From NCBI RefSeq assembly GCF_000522985.1, contig NZ_CP007128.1, positions 682,001 through 746,000 of the forward strand: a stretch of DNA of 64,000 bases, in the 5' to 3' direction. Of the stretch, positions 22,908-30,980 are shown in pieces. This stretch comes from Gemmatirosa kalamazoonensis (GTDB lineage: Bacteria > Gemmatimonadota > Gemmatimonadetes > Gemmatimonadales > Gemmatimonadaceae). Within the stretch, counting starts at the first letter, position 1; the number at the start of each line of letters is the position of its first letter. The position numbers and the translations under genes were made by a program. The notes below the pieces were generated by a model. The model ran no database searches. It saw nothing but the letters and a program-made list of their open reading frames with translations, and was not told where the DNA came from.

Positions 22908-23543
22908 ATGACCCGACCAGCCACCGCCGCCGCGCAGATCGTCCGCGAGTACGGACCGTTTCCCGGAGTGGACCACGTGCACGGCGTCACGTACGACGGC
23001 CAGCGCGTGTGGTTCGCCGCCGGTGAGAGCTTGCACGCCTTCGATCCGGCGAGCGGCGAGCCGCAGCGCTCGATCGACGTCGCCGCGCACGCCGGCACCG
23101 CGTTCGACGGCCGGCACCTGTTCCAGCTCGCCGAGGACCGCATCCAGAAGATCGATCCGGCGAGCGGCCGCGTGCTCGCCACGATTCCCGCGCCGGGCGA
23201 CGGCGCGTCGGGGCTCGCGTGGGCCGAGGGCACGCTGTGGGTGGGGCAGTATCGCGACCGGAAGATCCATGAGATCGATCCCGACACGGGCGCGATCCTG
23301 CGCACCATCGAGTCCAACCGGTTCGTCACCGGCGTCACGTGGGTGGACGGAGAGCTGTGGCACGGCACGTGGGAGGGCGACGAGAGCGATCTGCGGCGAC
23401 TCGATCCACGCACGGGCGACGTCGTGGAGCGGCTCGTGATGCCGCCCGGCGTGGGTGTGTCCGGCCTCGAGTCCGACGGCGGCGATCGGTTCTTCTGCGG
23501 TGGCGGGGCGAGCGGCACGGTGCGCGCGGTACGGCGACCGTGA
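22908..23543 (+). CDS. Glutamine cyclotransferase-like/YVTN beta-propeller protein
   Basis: The 211-residue protein has repeated strand units such as HGVTYDGQRVWFAAGESLHA, AEDRIQKIDPASGRVLATIP and WAEGTLWVGQYRDRKIHEID, each with a D-P-x-(T/S)-G turn, typical of small beta-propellers related to glutamine cyclotransferase and Vgb/SMP-30-like proteins. No signal peptide is seen, so it is likely cytoplasmic. It starts 10 bp after the preceding gene and its stop abuts the stop of the convergent VOC gene. The reaction is unknown. Confidence 0.75.
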   Translation: MTRPATAAAQIVREYGPFPGVDHVHGVTYDGQRVWFAAGESLHAFDPASGEPQRSIDVAAHAGTAFDGRHLFQLAEDRIQKIDPASGRVLATIPAPGDGASGLAWAEGTLWVGQYRDRKIHEIDPDTGAILRTIESNRFVTGVTWVDGELWHGTWEGDESDLRRLDPRTGDVVERLVMPPGVGVSGLESDGGDRFFCGGGASGTVRAVRRP

Positions 23544-23936
23544 TCAGCCCCACTCCAGCTGCGTGAGCTGGATCAGATTGCCGCACGTGTCGTCGAGCTG
23601 CGCGATGCGCGAGCCGGTCGTCTTCGTGACCGGCATGGTGAAGCGCACGCCCGACTTCGACAGGCGATCGTACTCGCCCTCGATGTCGCTCACGAAGAAC
23701 ATCGCCGCCGGCGTGCCCTGCGCGCGCAGGCCCTGCTGATACGCGCTCGCCACCGGGCTGCCGTTCAGCTCCAGGTGCAGCTCCGGGCCGTTCGGATCCT
23801 CGGGCGACGACACGGTGAGCCAGCGGTACGAGCCGTTGCCGAAATCGTTCTTCTTCTGGAAGCCGAGCTTCTCGGTGTAGAACTGCAGCGCCTTCTCCTG
23901 GTCGTCGACGTACAGCGTCATGATCTTCAGCTTCAT
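23544..23936 (-). CDS. VOC/glyoxalase-like protein
   Basis: The 130-residue protein starts KLKIMTLYVDDQEKALQFYT and has the VOC features FGNGSYRWLTVSSPEDPNGP, a central LHLEL strand, and the C-terminal half FFVSDIEGEYDRLSKSGVRF with DTCGNLIQLTQ. This is a two-module betaalpha-beta3 metal-site fold, often a putative dioxygenase or antibiotic-resistance-type protein. It starts 5 bp after the stop of the ECF41 sigma gene, so it is co-transcribed with it. ECF41 factors frequently sit beside such small enzymes, which they are thought to regulate. Confidence 0.84.
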   Translation of the reverse strand: MKLKIMTLYVDDQEKALQFYTEKLGFQKKNDFGNGSYRWLTVSSPEDPNGPELHLELNGSPVASAYQQGLRAQGTPAAMFFVSDIEGEYDRLSKSGVRFTMPVTKTTGSRIAQLDDTCGNLIQLTQLEWG

Positions 23937-23941
23937 CGGGC

Positions 23942-24850
23942 TCACCTCTCGGGTGTGTGAAGGGGTGGGACGGACAGCGCGAGCGCGCGCAGGCGCTCCG
24001 GATCGCCGATCACGTCGACCGAGAGTACCCGGTCGCGCGCGATCGTGAACTTCAGCACGCGCACGAGGCGTCCGCGCGGCGCGAGGACGAGCCCCGGCAC
24101 GCCGTCGACGAGTGCGGGCTGCACGGCGGCGAGCGCACCGCCCGCGCGCAGCGATCGGGCGAACCCCATCGCCTGCGGCGCCCACGCGGCCGCGCCGCGC
24201 ACCTCCATCGGCGCGCCGGCCACCGCGGCGTCGGCGCGGATGACGAAGTCCGGATCGAGCACGCGCAGCAGCGCTTCCAGGTCGCCGGCGCGCAGCGCGG
24301 CGAGGAACGCATCGACGACGGCGCGCTGCGCACCGACGTCGCCTTCGTCGTCGTCGCCGCGAACGGAGCCGCGCACGCGCCGCCGCGCGCGACTCGCGAT
24401 CTGCCGCGCCGCCGGCGAGGTCTTGCCGACGATGCGCGCGATGTCGTCGAACGGCACGGCGAACATCTCGTGCAGCACGAACACCGTGCGCTCCACCGGT
24501 GAGAGCGCATCGAGCACGACGAGCAGCGCGACGCCGACGGCGTCGGCGAGCACGGCCTCGTGCTCCGGGTCGGCGCGCCGGTCGTGCGCGGCGATCGGTG
24601 CGGCGACGTCAAGCGAGTGCTCGCGCCGCGACTCGCGCGAGCGCAGCATGTCGAGGCAGACGCGCGAGACGACGGTCGTGAGCCAGCCGCCGGGGTTCTC
24701 GACCGCCGTGTCCGAGCGGCTCACGCGCAGCCACGCCTCCTGCACCGCGTCGTCCGCGTCGCTCAATGAGCCGAGCAGGCGGTAGGCGACGCCGCGCAGG
24801 CGCTCCCGATTCGCCTCGAACTCCGCCGACAGCCAGTCGTGGTCCGTCAT
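23942..24850 (-). CDS. ECF41-type sigma factor (SigJ-like) with SnoaL C-terminus
   Basis: The 302-residue protein has sigma region 2 (FEANRERLRGVAYRLLGSLS, DADDAVQEAWLRV) and region 4 (LSPVERTVFVLHEMFAVPFD, DIARIVGKTSPAARQIASRA), then a 130-residue NTF2/SnoaL-like extension (AVVDAFLAALRAGDLEALLR). That fusion defines ECF41, where the C-terminal domain modulates activity in place of an anti-sigma factor. It probably autoregulates its own operon with the downstream VOC gene. The start at 24850 matches the conserved WLSAEFEANR opening. Confidence 0.92.
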   Translation of the reverse strand: MTDHDWLSAEFEANRERLRGVAYRLLGSLSDADDAVQEAWLRVSRSDTAVENPGGWLTTVVSRVCLDMLRSRESRREHSLDVAAPIAAHDRRADPEHEAVLADAVGVALLVVLDALSPVERTVFVLHEMFAVPFDDIARIVGKTSPAARQIASRARRRVRGSVRGDDDEGDVGAQRAVVDAFLAALRAGDLEALLRVLDPDFVIRADAAVAGAPMEVRGAAAWAPQAMGFARSLRAGGALAAVQPALVDGVPGLVLAPRGRLVRVLKFTIARDRVLSVDVIGDPERLRALALSVPPLHTPER

Positions 24851-24947
24851 CGTCGCTCCATTCGTGATTTCCCTCCGTTGACGGATGACGCGCGCGGAAT
24901 GTGACAGGGGTCGTCGAACGCCGGCATCTCGGTGGCGGGTCCCGGCC

Positions 24948-25077
24948 CCACGTACGTGCTTCTGGAGGACTGAAGAAGGACTGAAGAGGGACTGAAGAAG
25001 GAGACAACAACATTCTTGTTGGTCCTTCTTCAGTCCTCCTTCAGTCCTTCTTCAGTCCCACCAACATACGTACGTGG
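24948..25077. repeat. Family C hairpin element (aggactga repeats)
   Basis: Ends CCACGTACGT (24948-24957) and ACGTACGTGG (25068-25077) are inverted. Inside, tandem GGACTGAAGA units on the left pair with TCTTCAGTCC units on the right around a short loop near 25005-25020. A second copy lies at 54790-54932. It has no coding content and looks like a hairpin/MITE-like element. Confidence 0.82.
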
Positions 25078-25155
25078 AGACGTCCCGGGCGCGTCGCGAC
25101 CCTTGCGGGCGTGGTACGGCGATCTAGCGTTGGCCGGGACGCAGGCGCGGACCAA

Positions 25156-25260
25156 TGGGGATCCGACGGCGATCTCCAGGGATCTCGAGATAGGGTTCCG
25201 GCACGAGACTCGAGCCTGACACTCGTCGCGAGATCCTCCAAGATCGCCGCCGGATCCCCA
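25156..25260. repeat. Family B hairpin element
   Basis: TGGGGATCCGACGGCGAT (25156-25173) is inverted at 25243-25260 (ATCGCCGCCGGATCCCCA) with one mismatch; inside are GGATCTCGAGAT and GCGAGATCC units. It lies directly behind a Family C element in the same gap. The whole gap 24851-25319 holds these two repeats and no gene. Confidence 0.8.
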
Positions 25261-25319
25261 GGGTACTCGCCGCGCATCCAACCCTATCCCCCGATCGATT
25301 GCCTGACGCGACGCGCCGA

Positions 25320-27815
25320 GTGCGCGACCTCGTCGACATCGCGCTCGACCTCGACGCCGACGCGCGCACCGCGTTCCTGCGCGACGCGTGCGCCGACGAC
25401 CCCGAGGCGCTGCGCGAGGTGCAGGCGCTGCTCGCGTCGTTCGAGGGCGCGAGCACGGACCGCGTCTCGGCGCGGCTGACGCGCGTCGATGCCGGCGCGG
25501 TGGCGATCGGCGATCGCATCGGGCCGTACGTGCTCCGCCGCGAGATCGGCTCCGGCGGTATGGGCGTGGTCTACGAGGCGACGCGCGAGGACGTGGCGAA
25601 GACCGTCGCGCTGAAGCTCGTGCGATACGGCTGGCTCGCGTCGCCCGACCACCTGCGGCGCTTCCGTCTCGAGCAGCGCGTGCTGGCGCGGTTGGAGCAC
25701 CCCAACATCGCGCGGCTGCTCGACGTCGGCGTGACCGATGCGGGGCTGCCGTACCTCGCGATGGAGTACGTGGCGGGCGAGCCGATCGATCGGTACTGCG
25801 ACGCGCGCGGCCTGACGATCGAGCAGCGCCTCGCGCTGTTCGTTCAGGTGTGCGACGCGGTGCAGTATGCGCACCGCCACCTCGTCGTGCACCGCGACCT
25901 CAAGCCGTCGAACATCCTCGTCACGGCGACCGATGCGGTGAAGCTGCTCGACTTCGGCATCGCCACGCTGCTCGAGGAGGGCAGCGACGCGGACGGACGG
26001 ATCACGGGCACGGGACTCGTCGTGCTCACGCCGGAGTACGCGAGCCCCGAGCAGGTGCGCGGCGATCCGGTGACGATGGCGAGCGACGTGTACGCGCTCG
26101 GCCTGCTGCTGTACGAGCTGCTCACCGGCAGCCGCCCGTTCCGACGGCCGTCGCGCTCCACACCGGAGCTGCTGCTCGCCGTGCGCGACGAGGAGCCGGC
26201 GCTGCCGTCGCGGGTGGCGAAGCCGGCGCGGCTCGCGCGTCGGCTCGCGGGCGACCTCGACACGATCGTGCTGCAGGCGCTGCGCAAGGAGCCGGAGCGG
26301 CGCTATCAGTCGGTGCAGGCGCTGCGCGAGGACGTCGATCGGTACCTCTCGGGTCGGCCGGTGCGCGCGCGTGGCGACTCGCTCGGCTACCGCTCGCGGA
26401 AGTTCGTGCGCCGACACACCGCGGCCGTCGCGGCGGTGGTGCTCGTGGTGCTCGCGCTGGCCGGCGGCGTGGTGACCACCACGGTGCAGGCGCGGCGCGC
26501 GGACGCCGAGCGGGCCGTGGCCGAGGAGCGCTTCCGCGACATGCGCGCGCTCGCCGGCGCGCTCGTGTCGGACGTGTACGACGCGATTCACGACCTGCCC
26601 GGCACGCTGCCGGTGCGCGCCACGCTCGCCGGCCGCGCGCTGGAGCATCTGCAGCGGCTCGAGCGCGAGACGAGCGACGACCCGGTGCTGCGGCGCGAGA
26701 TCGCCGAGGCGTACCTGAAGCTCGGCCACGTGCAGGGCAGTCCGACCGGCGCGAACCTCGGCGACCTCGGTGCGGCGCGCGAGAGCTTCCGTCGCGCGCT
26801 CGCGCTCGCGCGGTCGCTCGTCGCGGCCGACTCCACCGACGCGGCATCGCGCCGCACGCTCGCGCTGGCGCACGAGGCGATGAGCGACGCCGACGCGTGG
26901 CGTGGCGATCTGCCGCAGGGCGTGTCGCACGCGCGCGCGGCGGTGGACCAGTGGCGCGTGCTCGCCGCGGCGGACACGTCGCGCGTGCGTGCACGCTACG
27001 CCGTCGCGATGAGCCGCGTGAAGCTCGGCGACTTCCTCGGCAACCCGAACCTGCCCAACGTCGGCGATCGCGCGGGCGCCACGGCGCAGTATCGCGAAGG
27101 GCTCGCGCTCATGCACGCCGCACCGCCGGACAGCCTCGCCGAGTGGAGCACGCGGCGGCTGCTCGCGCTGCTGCACGAGCGGCTCGGCGCGATGCTCGCC
27201 GCGGACGGTCGCCACGCGGCGGCGATCGCGGAGCTGGAGCAGGCGCTCGCCATCCGCGACGGCCTCGTGAAGGAGCGCGCGGCCAGCGTGGACGCGCGTC
27301 GCGATCTCGCGGTCGTGCACCAGCTGCTGTGCGAGGCGCAGCTCGCGGGCGGCGACGACACCGGCGCGCTCGCGCGGTGCGAGCGCGGGCTGGCCCTGTA
27401 CGAGTCGCTCCGCGCGGCCGACCCGCGCAACGCGCAGAGCGCGCGCGACCTCGCGTTGGGCCTGCAGTCGATGCACAAGGTGCTCGCCGCGCGCGGCGCG
27501 CTCGCCGAGGCGCTCGCGCAGCTCGACCGGAGCGCGGAGCTGTCGCGCGCGCTGCTGCGATCGCAGCGCGACAACGTGCCCGCGCGCCGCGATCTCGCGC
27601 ACGCGCTGCTGTTCGCGAGCCGCGTGCACGCGACGCTCGCCGCACGGTCGACCGACGCTGCCGGCGCGAGCGCGCACCGCGCGCGCGCCGCCGTGTCGTA
27701 CGCCGAGGCCGAGGGCGTGCTCGGCGAGCTGCGCGCGCGCGGGCCGCTGTCGCGCGAGGACTCGACGCTCCTCGCGGAGACGCGTGTGAAGCTCGCCGCC
27801 GCGCATCGTCGCTGA
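25320..27815 (+). CDS. Ser/Thr protein kinase with TPR-rich C-terminus
   Basis: The product of about 831 residues has an N-terminal leader (RDLVDIALDLDADARTAFLR) common to this kinase class, and a full kinase domain (about 64-340): GSGGMGVVYEA, VALKLVRYG, HRDLKPSNILV, DFGIATLLEE, EYASPEQVRG. One transmembrane helix follows (AAVVLVVLALAGGVV, about 370-390), then about 430 residues of TPR-like repeats, probably outside the membrane. GTG 25320 is chosen; TTG 25299 would add seven residues. No sigma gene is adjacent, unlike the 38-43 kb kinases. The signal and targets are unknown. Confidence 0.88.
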   Translation: MRDLVDIALDLDADARTAFLRDACADDPEALREVQALLASFEGASTDRVSARLTRVDAGAVAIGDRIGPYVLRREIGSGGMGVVYEATREDVAKTVALKLVRYGWLASPDHLRRFRLEQRVLARLEHPNIARLLDVGVTDAGLPYLAMEYVAGEPIDRYCDARGLTIEQRLALFVQVCDAVQYAHRHLVVHRDLKPSNILVTATDAVKLLDFGIATLLEEGSDADGRITGTGLVVLTPEYASPEQVRGDPVTMASDVYALGLLLYELLTGSRPFRRPSRSTPELLLAVRDEEPALPSRVAKPARLARRLAGDLDTIVLQALRKEPERRYQSVQALREDVDRYLSGRPVRARGDSLGYRSRKFVRRHTAAVAAVVLVVLALAGGVVTTTVQARRADAERAVAEERFRDMRALAGALVSDVYDAIHDLPGTLPVRATLAGRALEHLQRLERETSDDPVLRREIAEAYLKLGHVQGSPTGANLGDLGAARESFRRALALARSLVAADSTDAASRRTLALAHEAMSDADAWRGDLPQGVSHARAAVDQWRVLAAADTSRVRARYAVAMSRVKLGDFLGNPNLPNVGDRAGATAQYREGLALMHAAPPDSLAEWSTRRLLALLHERLGAMLAADGRHAAAIAELEQALAIRDGLVKERAASVDARRDLAVVHQLLCEAQLAGGDDTGALARCERGLALYESLRAADPRNAQSARDLALGLQSMHKVLAARGALAEALAQLDRSAELSRALLRSQRDNVPARRDLAHALLFASRVHATLAARSTDAAGASAHRARAAVSYAEAEGVLGELRARGPLSREDSTLLAETRVKLAAAHRR

Positions 27816-27974
27816 CACGAAGCATTACAGCCTCTGGCGCGTCACGACGCGCGCGCGAAGCAGCCGACGCACGCGCGGCGGCGAGGTATGGCAAATGCCC
27901 TCCTGCGCGACCGCACGGCCTGCGGGCCCAGGCGGAAAGCAGACGACGTAGACGTCGAAGTCGAGGGACACACC

Positions 27975-28388
27975 ATGCGGAAACTGACCACCCTGATGGC
28001 GCTGACGATGCTCGCCGCGTGCGGCTCGAGCTACTCCAGCGACATCACCGGCACCACGCTCTCGAATCTGGCCGGCACGTACGACCTGATGACGGTGAAC
28101 GGCTCCGGCCTGCCGATGATGGTGCAGGCGTCGAACCCGAAGATCGAGCTCGTGAGCGAGCGGATCGTCGTGAACGCGAACGGCACGTTCACCGTGACGA
28201 CGAACCGTCGGAACACCACGACGGCCGGCGCGGTCACCACGAACACGCTCACCGACGCCGGCACGTTCGGCTCCTCCGGCTCGGCGACGACGTTCCACTT
28301 CAACTCGGGCACCACCGCGACGGCGACGATGAGCGGCAACACGCTCACGCTCGTCGCGCCGACCAGCACGTCGGTCTACACGAAGTGA
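27975..28388 (+). CDS. Small secreted lipoprotein, unknown function
   Basis: The 137-residue product has a lipoprotein signal (RKLTTLMALTMLAACGSS, lipobox LAAC, Cys at about residue 16) and a Thr/Ser/Asn-rich beta domain (FTVTTNRRNTTTAGAVTTNT). ATG 27975 is chosen because the signal peptide starts there; the 29 upstream residues are charged and non-conserved. It is probably anchored to the inner or outer membrane. The composition resembles small lipocalin-like or beta-sandwich lipoproteins, but no family can be named. It is followed by a strong 12-bp-stem hairpin. Confidence 0.72.
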   Translation: MRKLTTLMALTMLAACGSSYSSDITGTTLSNLAGTYDLMTVNGSGLPMMVQASNPKIELVSERIVVNANGTFTVTTNRRNTTTAGAVTTNTLTDAGTFGSSGSATTFHFNSGTTATATMSGNTLTLVAPTSTSVYTK

Positions 28389-28393
28389 GGCGC

Positions 28394-28426
28394 GGGCGGC
28401 CGGCGGATCCTCATCGCCGGCCGCCC
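28394..28426. terminator. Bidirectional terminator-like hairpin
   Basis: A perfect 12-bp stem, GGGCGGCCGGCG (28394-28405) with CGCCGGCCGCCC (28415-28426), and a 9-nt loop sit between convergent genes; the right arm lies in the last codons of the ThuA-like gene. There is no T-run. Confidence 0.65.
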
Positions 28427-29277
28427 AACCACAGCAGCCCGTCGACGATCAGCCGGTCCTGCACCGCGTTCGTCAACGTGTACGACAGCGTCCGCGTCTC
28501 GGTCGTCGAGTAGCGGTGCTCGTAGTCCATGTCGTTGTGGCCCACGTTGAGGTAGAGCATCCGGTAGTTCCGGTTCGTCCACACGACGGGATAGTCGCCC
28601 TCGTGCCAGATCTCCGACGGCTTCGGGCCAGTGCCGAGCGGGAAGCTGCTCGGGTCGATGGAGAGCAGCACGCGGATGTCGGGGTTGCGGCGGAGATCGC
28701 GCTCCCAGCGGTACCACTCGTTCGGCGCGGAGCGGAACGTCGCGGGCAGGTCGCGTGTCGCGGGGTGATCGCGGTCCTCGACGCGCAGCACCGCCGACGT
28801 CGGCCGCCACGTGTTGCTGCGATAGGAGCCGGCGCCGAGGAACGTGTCGTGGTACCAGTCCCAGTTCGCCGGGACGGCGGACGGCGTGAGCGCGAACCCC
28901 GCGAAGTGAAAGCCCATCCACGCGCCGCCGTGCTCCATGTAGGTCTGGAACGCCGAGCGCTGCGCCGGGTCCTCGGGGCGCGTGTCGAGGAAGACCACGA
29001 CGTCGACGTGCGAGAGGAACTCGGCGTTGAGGTTGCGCCAGTCGGACGTCGTGTCGAAGCGGAAGCCGTGCGAGGCCGCGATCGTCGGGAACCAGCGCAC
29101 GGCCTCGTGCACGAAGCTGATGTGCGCCGGGTCCTGCTTCGCGGTGAAGAACGCGACGACGCGGAACTCGGGCGCGGGCCGGCGCGCGGGATGGGCGCAA
29201 GCGGCCGCCAGTACGACGACGCTCGCGACGATGCGAACGATCGGCTTCGTGGCGCGCCGGACCGTGCTCCGTGACAT
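28411..29277 (-). CDS. ThuA-domain lipoprotein
   Basis: The 288-residue protein has a lipoprotein signal (IVRIVASVVVLAAACAHP) and a ThuA domain: FRVVAFFTAKQDPAHISFVH, the strand VDVVVFLDTRPEDPAQRSAF, EHGGAWMGFHFAGFALTPS, RDHPATRDLPATFRSAPNEW, and near the end PVVWTNRNYRMLYLNVGHND. ThuA-like proteins have a glutamine-amidotransferase-like fold and are linked to trehalose or sugar metabolism in rhizobia; secreted versions occur widely in soil bacteria without proven function. ATG 29277 has a GGAGGGTGG Shine-Dalgarno. Two tandem 16-bp units lie 30 bp upstream. Confidence 0.86.
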   Translation of the reverse strand: MSRSTVRRATKPIVRIVASVVVLAAACAHPARRPAPEFRVVAFFTAKQDPAHISFVHEAVRWFPTIAASHGFRFDTTSDWRNLNAEFLSHVDVVVFLDTRPEDPAQRSAFQTYMEHGGAWMGFHFAGFALTPSAVPANWDWYHDTFLGAGSYRSNTWRPTSAVLRVEDRDHPATRDLPATFRSAPNEWYRWERDLRRNPDIRVLLSIDPSSFPLGTGPKPSEIWHEGDYPVVWTNRNYRMLYLNVGHNDMDYEHRYSTTETRTLSYTLTNAVQDRLIVDGLLWLGGRR

Positions 29278-29306
29278 GGCCACCCTCCAAGAGTTCTCGA
29301 TGTCGG

Positions 29307-29338
29307 ATCGGCCGATCCGCGAATCGGCCGATCCGCGA
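29307..29338. repeat. Tandem 16-bp palindromic direct repeat
   Basis: ATCGGCCGATCCGCGA occurs twice in a row, and each copy contains the palindrome ATCGGCCGAT. It lies upstream of the ThuA-like gene start and may be its operator; that is inference. Confidence 0.5.
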
Positions 29339-29467
29339 CCACAAAGACACACCCGTGTGCGCCGACTGCGCCAGAACTGGCGGACCCAGTAGCGGGACGC
29401 CCCGTCGCACGCCATCGTCTTGTGGGGTGGGAGATGGGTCCAGCGCCTAACGCACGGGAGGTCGGCC

Positions 29468-29908
29468 ATGTTGCGTCGTGTGATGCTCGCCGCGTCGCTC
29501 GCCCTCGCCGCCATCGGCGCCACGTCGAGCCGCCGGGCGGCGCCGTGGATCGTGCTCGTCTACGGCAACCTGCTGCCGGAGCGGCGCGCGCTCGTGAGCT
29601 GGGAGGAGAACCAGAAGCTGCTCGCGTCGCTCGGCCCGGAGACGGTGCTGCCGCCGGGCACGGCGCGGGGCGGTGAACGCCGCGGGCTCGAGCTCGCGCT
29701 GTTCTGGGGATGGCAGTGGAAGGCCACCGCGGGTGCCCCGGCGAGCGTGCGTGCGCTCCGGCCGGAGCAGGCGAACCAGCGCGGCTGGTACTATCCCGCG
29801 AAGGACCAGGCGCCGGCCGTGATGACGCTCGGCAGCGGCTTCCGCGTCGTCGGCGACTCGGGGCTCGCGGTGCTGCGCCGCCACGGGATCCCGACGCGAG
29901 TCAGGTAA
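29468..29908 (+). CDS. Small secreted protein of unknown function
   Basis: The 146-residue product has a signal peptide (LRRVMLAASLALAAIGATS) and a small domain with the strand WIVLVYGNLLPERRALVSWE, a helix ENQKLLASLGPETVLPPG, and the aromatic segment LELALFWGWQWKATAG. I do not recognise the family. ATG 29468 is chosen from the signal peptide. The next gene follows after 26 bp on the same strand and may be co-transcribed. Confidence 0.62.
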   Translation: MLRRVMLAASLALAAIGATSSRRAAPWIVLVYGNLLPERRALVSWEENQKLLASLGPETVLPPGTARGGERRGLELALFWGWQWKATAGAPASVRALRPEQANQRGWYYPAKDQAPAVMTLGSGFRVVGDSGLAVLRRHGIPTRVR

Positions 29909-29934
29909 CTCCGAACCGTTAGGCGGAGACGGCG

Positions 29935-30429
29935 ATGGACATGCGGATCGACTTCTACAAGGGCGACGAGGGCCGCCTCTGCTGGTGGGTCGCGACGCCG
30001 CCCGGCCGCCGCGCGTTCGAGGGCACCACCATGGCCGCCGGCCGCGACCTGCCGCACGACCTCGCGCAGTTCGTGATCGAGTCGGCGCTCGACCTGCGCG
30101 AGGGATTCTGGGGCCTGCTCGCGAACGGCGCGTCGTTCAAGAGCGTGCCCGGACGGCGCGCGACGCAGCCCGGACTACGGCTCGTGCGCGCACATCACGA
30201 CGCGCTGCTCGCGACCGAGGGCATCGTGAACACGCACTTCGCCGCGTGGCGCGGCGGCGCGTCCACCCCGGTCGGCGCGTCGCTCGACGTGATGTACGCG
30301 CGATGGCTCGCGCTGCCGATCGGCGGCACGCTCACGGTGGAGTGGCCGGTGCACCTGCTGCCGCCGGTCCCGGCCGCGAGACGCCGGCTTGGCGGGCGAC
30401 GGCCGCGGGCGCTGCGCGGCCGATCGTGA
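29935..30429 (+). CDS. Protein of unknown function
   Basis: The 164-residue protein starts DMRIDFYKGDEGRLCWWVAT, then has a helix-rich body (DLPHDLAQFVIESALDLREG, FWGLLANGASFKSVPGRRAT) and an Arg-rich tail. No signal peptide or membrane helix is visible. It sits 26 bp after a small secreted protein gene and 4 bp before an HXXEE gene, which suggests a three-gene unit. The function is unknown. Confidence 0.6.
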   Translation: MDMRIDFYKGDEGRLCWWVATPPGRRAFEGTTMAAGRDLPHDLAQFVIESALDLREGFWGLLANGASFKSVPGRRATQPGLRLVRAHHDALLATEGIVNTHFAAWRGGASTPVGASLDVMYARWLALPIGGTLTVEWPVHLLPPVPAARRRLGGRRPRALRGRS

Positions 30430-30433
30430 CCGC

Positions 30434-30901
30434 GTGACGACGACCCGACGCGGCACGCACGAGTGGACGCTGTGGGTCGTCGCCATCTCGTGCGCGCTCC
30501 ACGCGACCGAGGAGTTGCTCACCGGCTGGCAGCCGTGGGCGCGCGCGACGCTCGGCATCGCGGTGCCGACGAGCGTGTTCGTCGTCGCGAACGCGGCGCT
30601 CGTCGCGGCCGCCCTCTCGTTCGCGCGCGTGGGATGGCGACGCCCGACGCTCAGCCTCGTGGTACCGGTGGCGACGCTGGCGAACGCGCTGCTGTTCCAC
30701 ATCGTGCCGACGCTGCTGCAGGGGCGCGTGTCGCCGGGCGTGTATACCGCCGCCCTGCTGTACGTGCCGTTCTCGTCGGGGGCGCTCGTGGGCGCGGCGC
30801 GCGACGGCGTGCCGCGGCGGGCGATCGCGCGGGCCGGCGTCGCGGGGCTCGCCGTGGCGCTCGGCGTCGTCGCGGGCGCGCGATTGCTCGGCGATGCCTG
30901 A
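30434..30901 (+). CDS. HXXEE-domain membrane protein
   Basis: The 155-residue protein has about four to five hydrophobic segments and the motif HATEE at about residue 22 within EWTLWVVAISCALHATEELL, which fits the HXXEE membrane-protein family. The catalytic or binding role of that family is not established. GTG 30434 is the chosen start: it lies 4 bp past the preceding stop, and the first helix begins soon after. A second conserved histidine (NALLFHIVPTLLQGR) sits in the next helix, as in the family. Confidence 0.72.
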   Translation: MTTTRRGTHEWTLWVVAISCALHATEELLTGWQPWARATLGIAVPTSVFVVANAALVAAALSFARVGWRRPTLSLVVPVATLANALLFHIVPTLLQGRVSPGVYTAALLYVPFSSGALVGAARDGVPRRAIARAGVAGLAVALGVVAGARLLGDA

Positions 30902-30980
30902 GCCGGTCGACCGCGGGGACGCTTGACGGTCCGTGCCGCGCGCCACCATGTAGTAGCCGCCCCCCCACAGTCCCCCGCGC

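Noticed and set aside
25284-27818. Long open minus-strand frame opposite the TPR kinase gene.
   Set aside because: It is composed of Arg/Val/His-rich low-complexity sequence and is antisense to a clear kinase.
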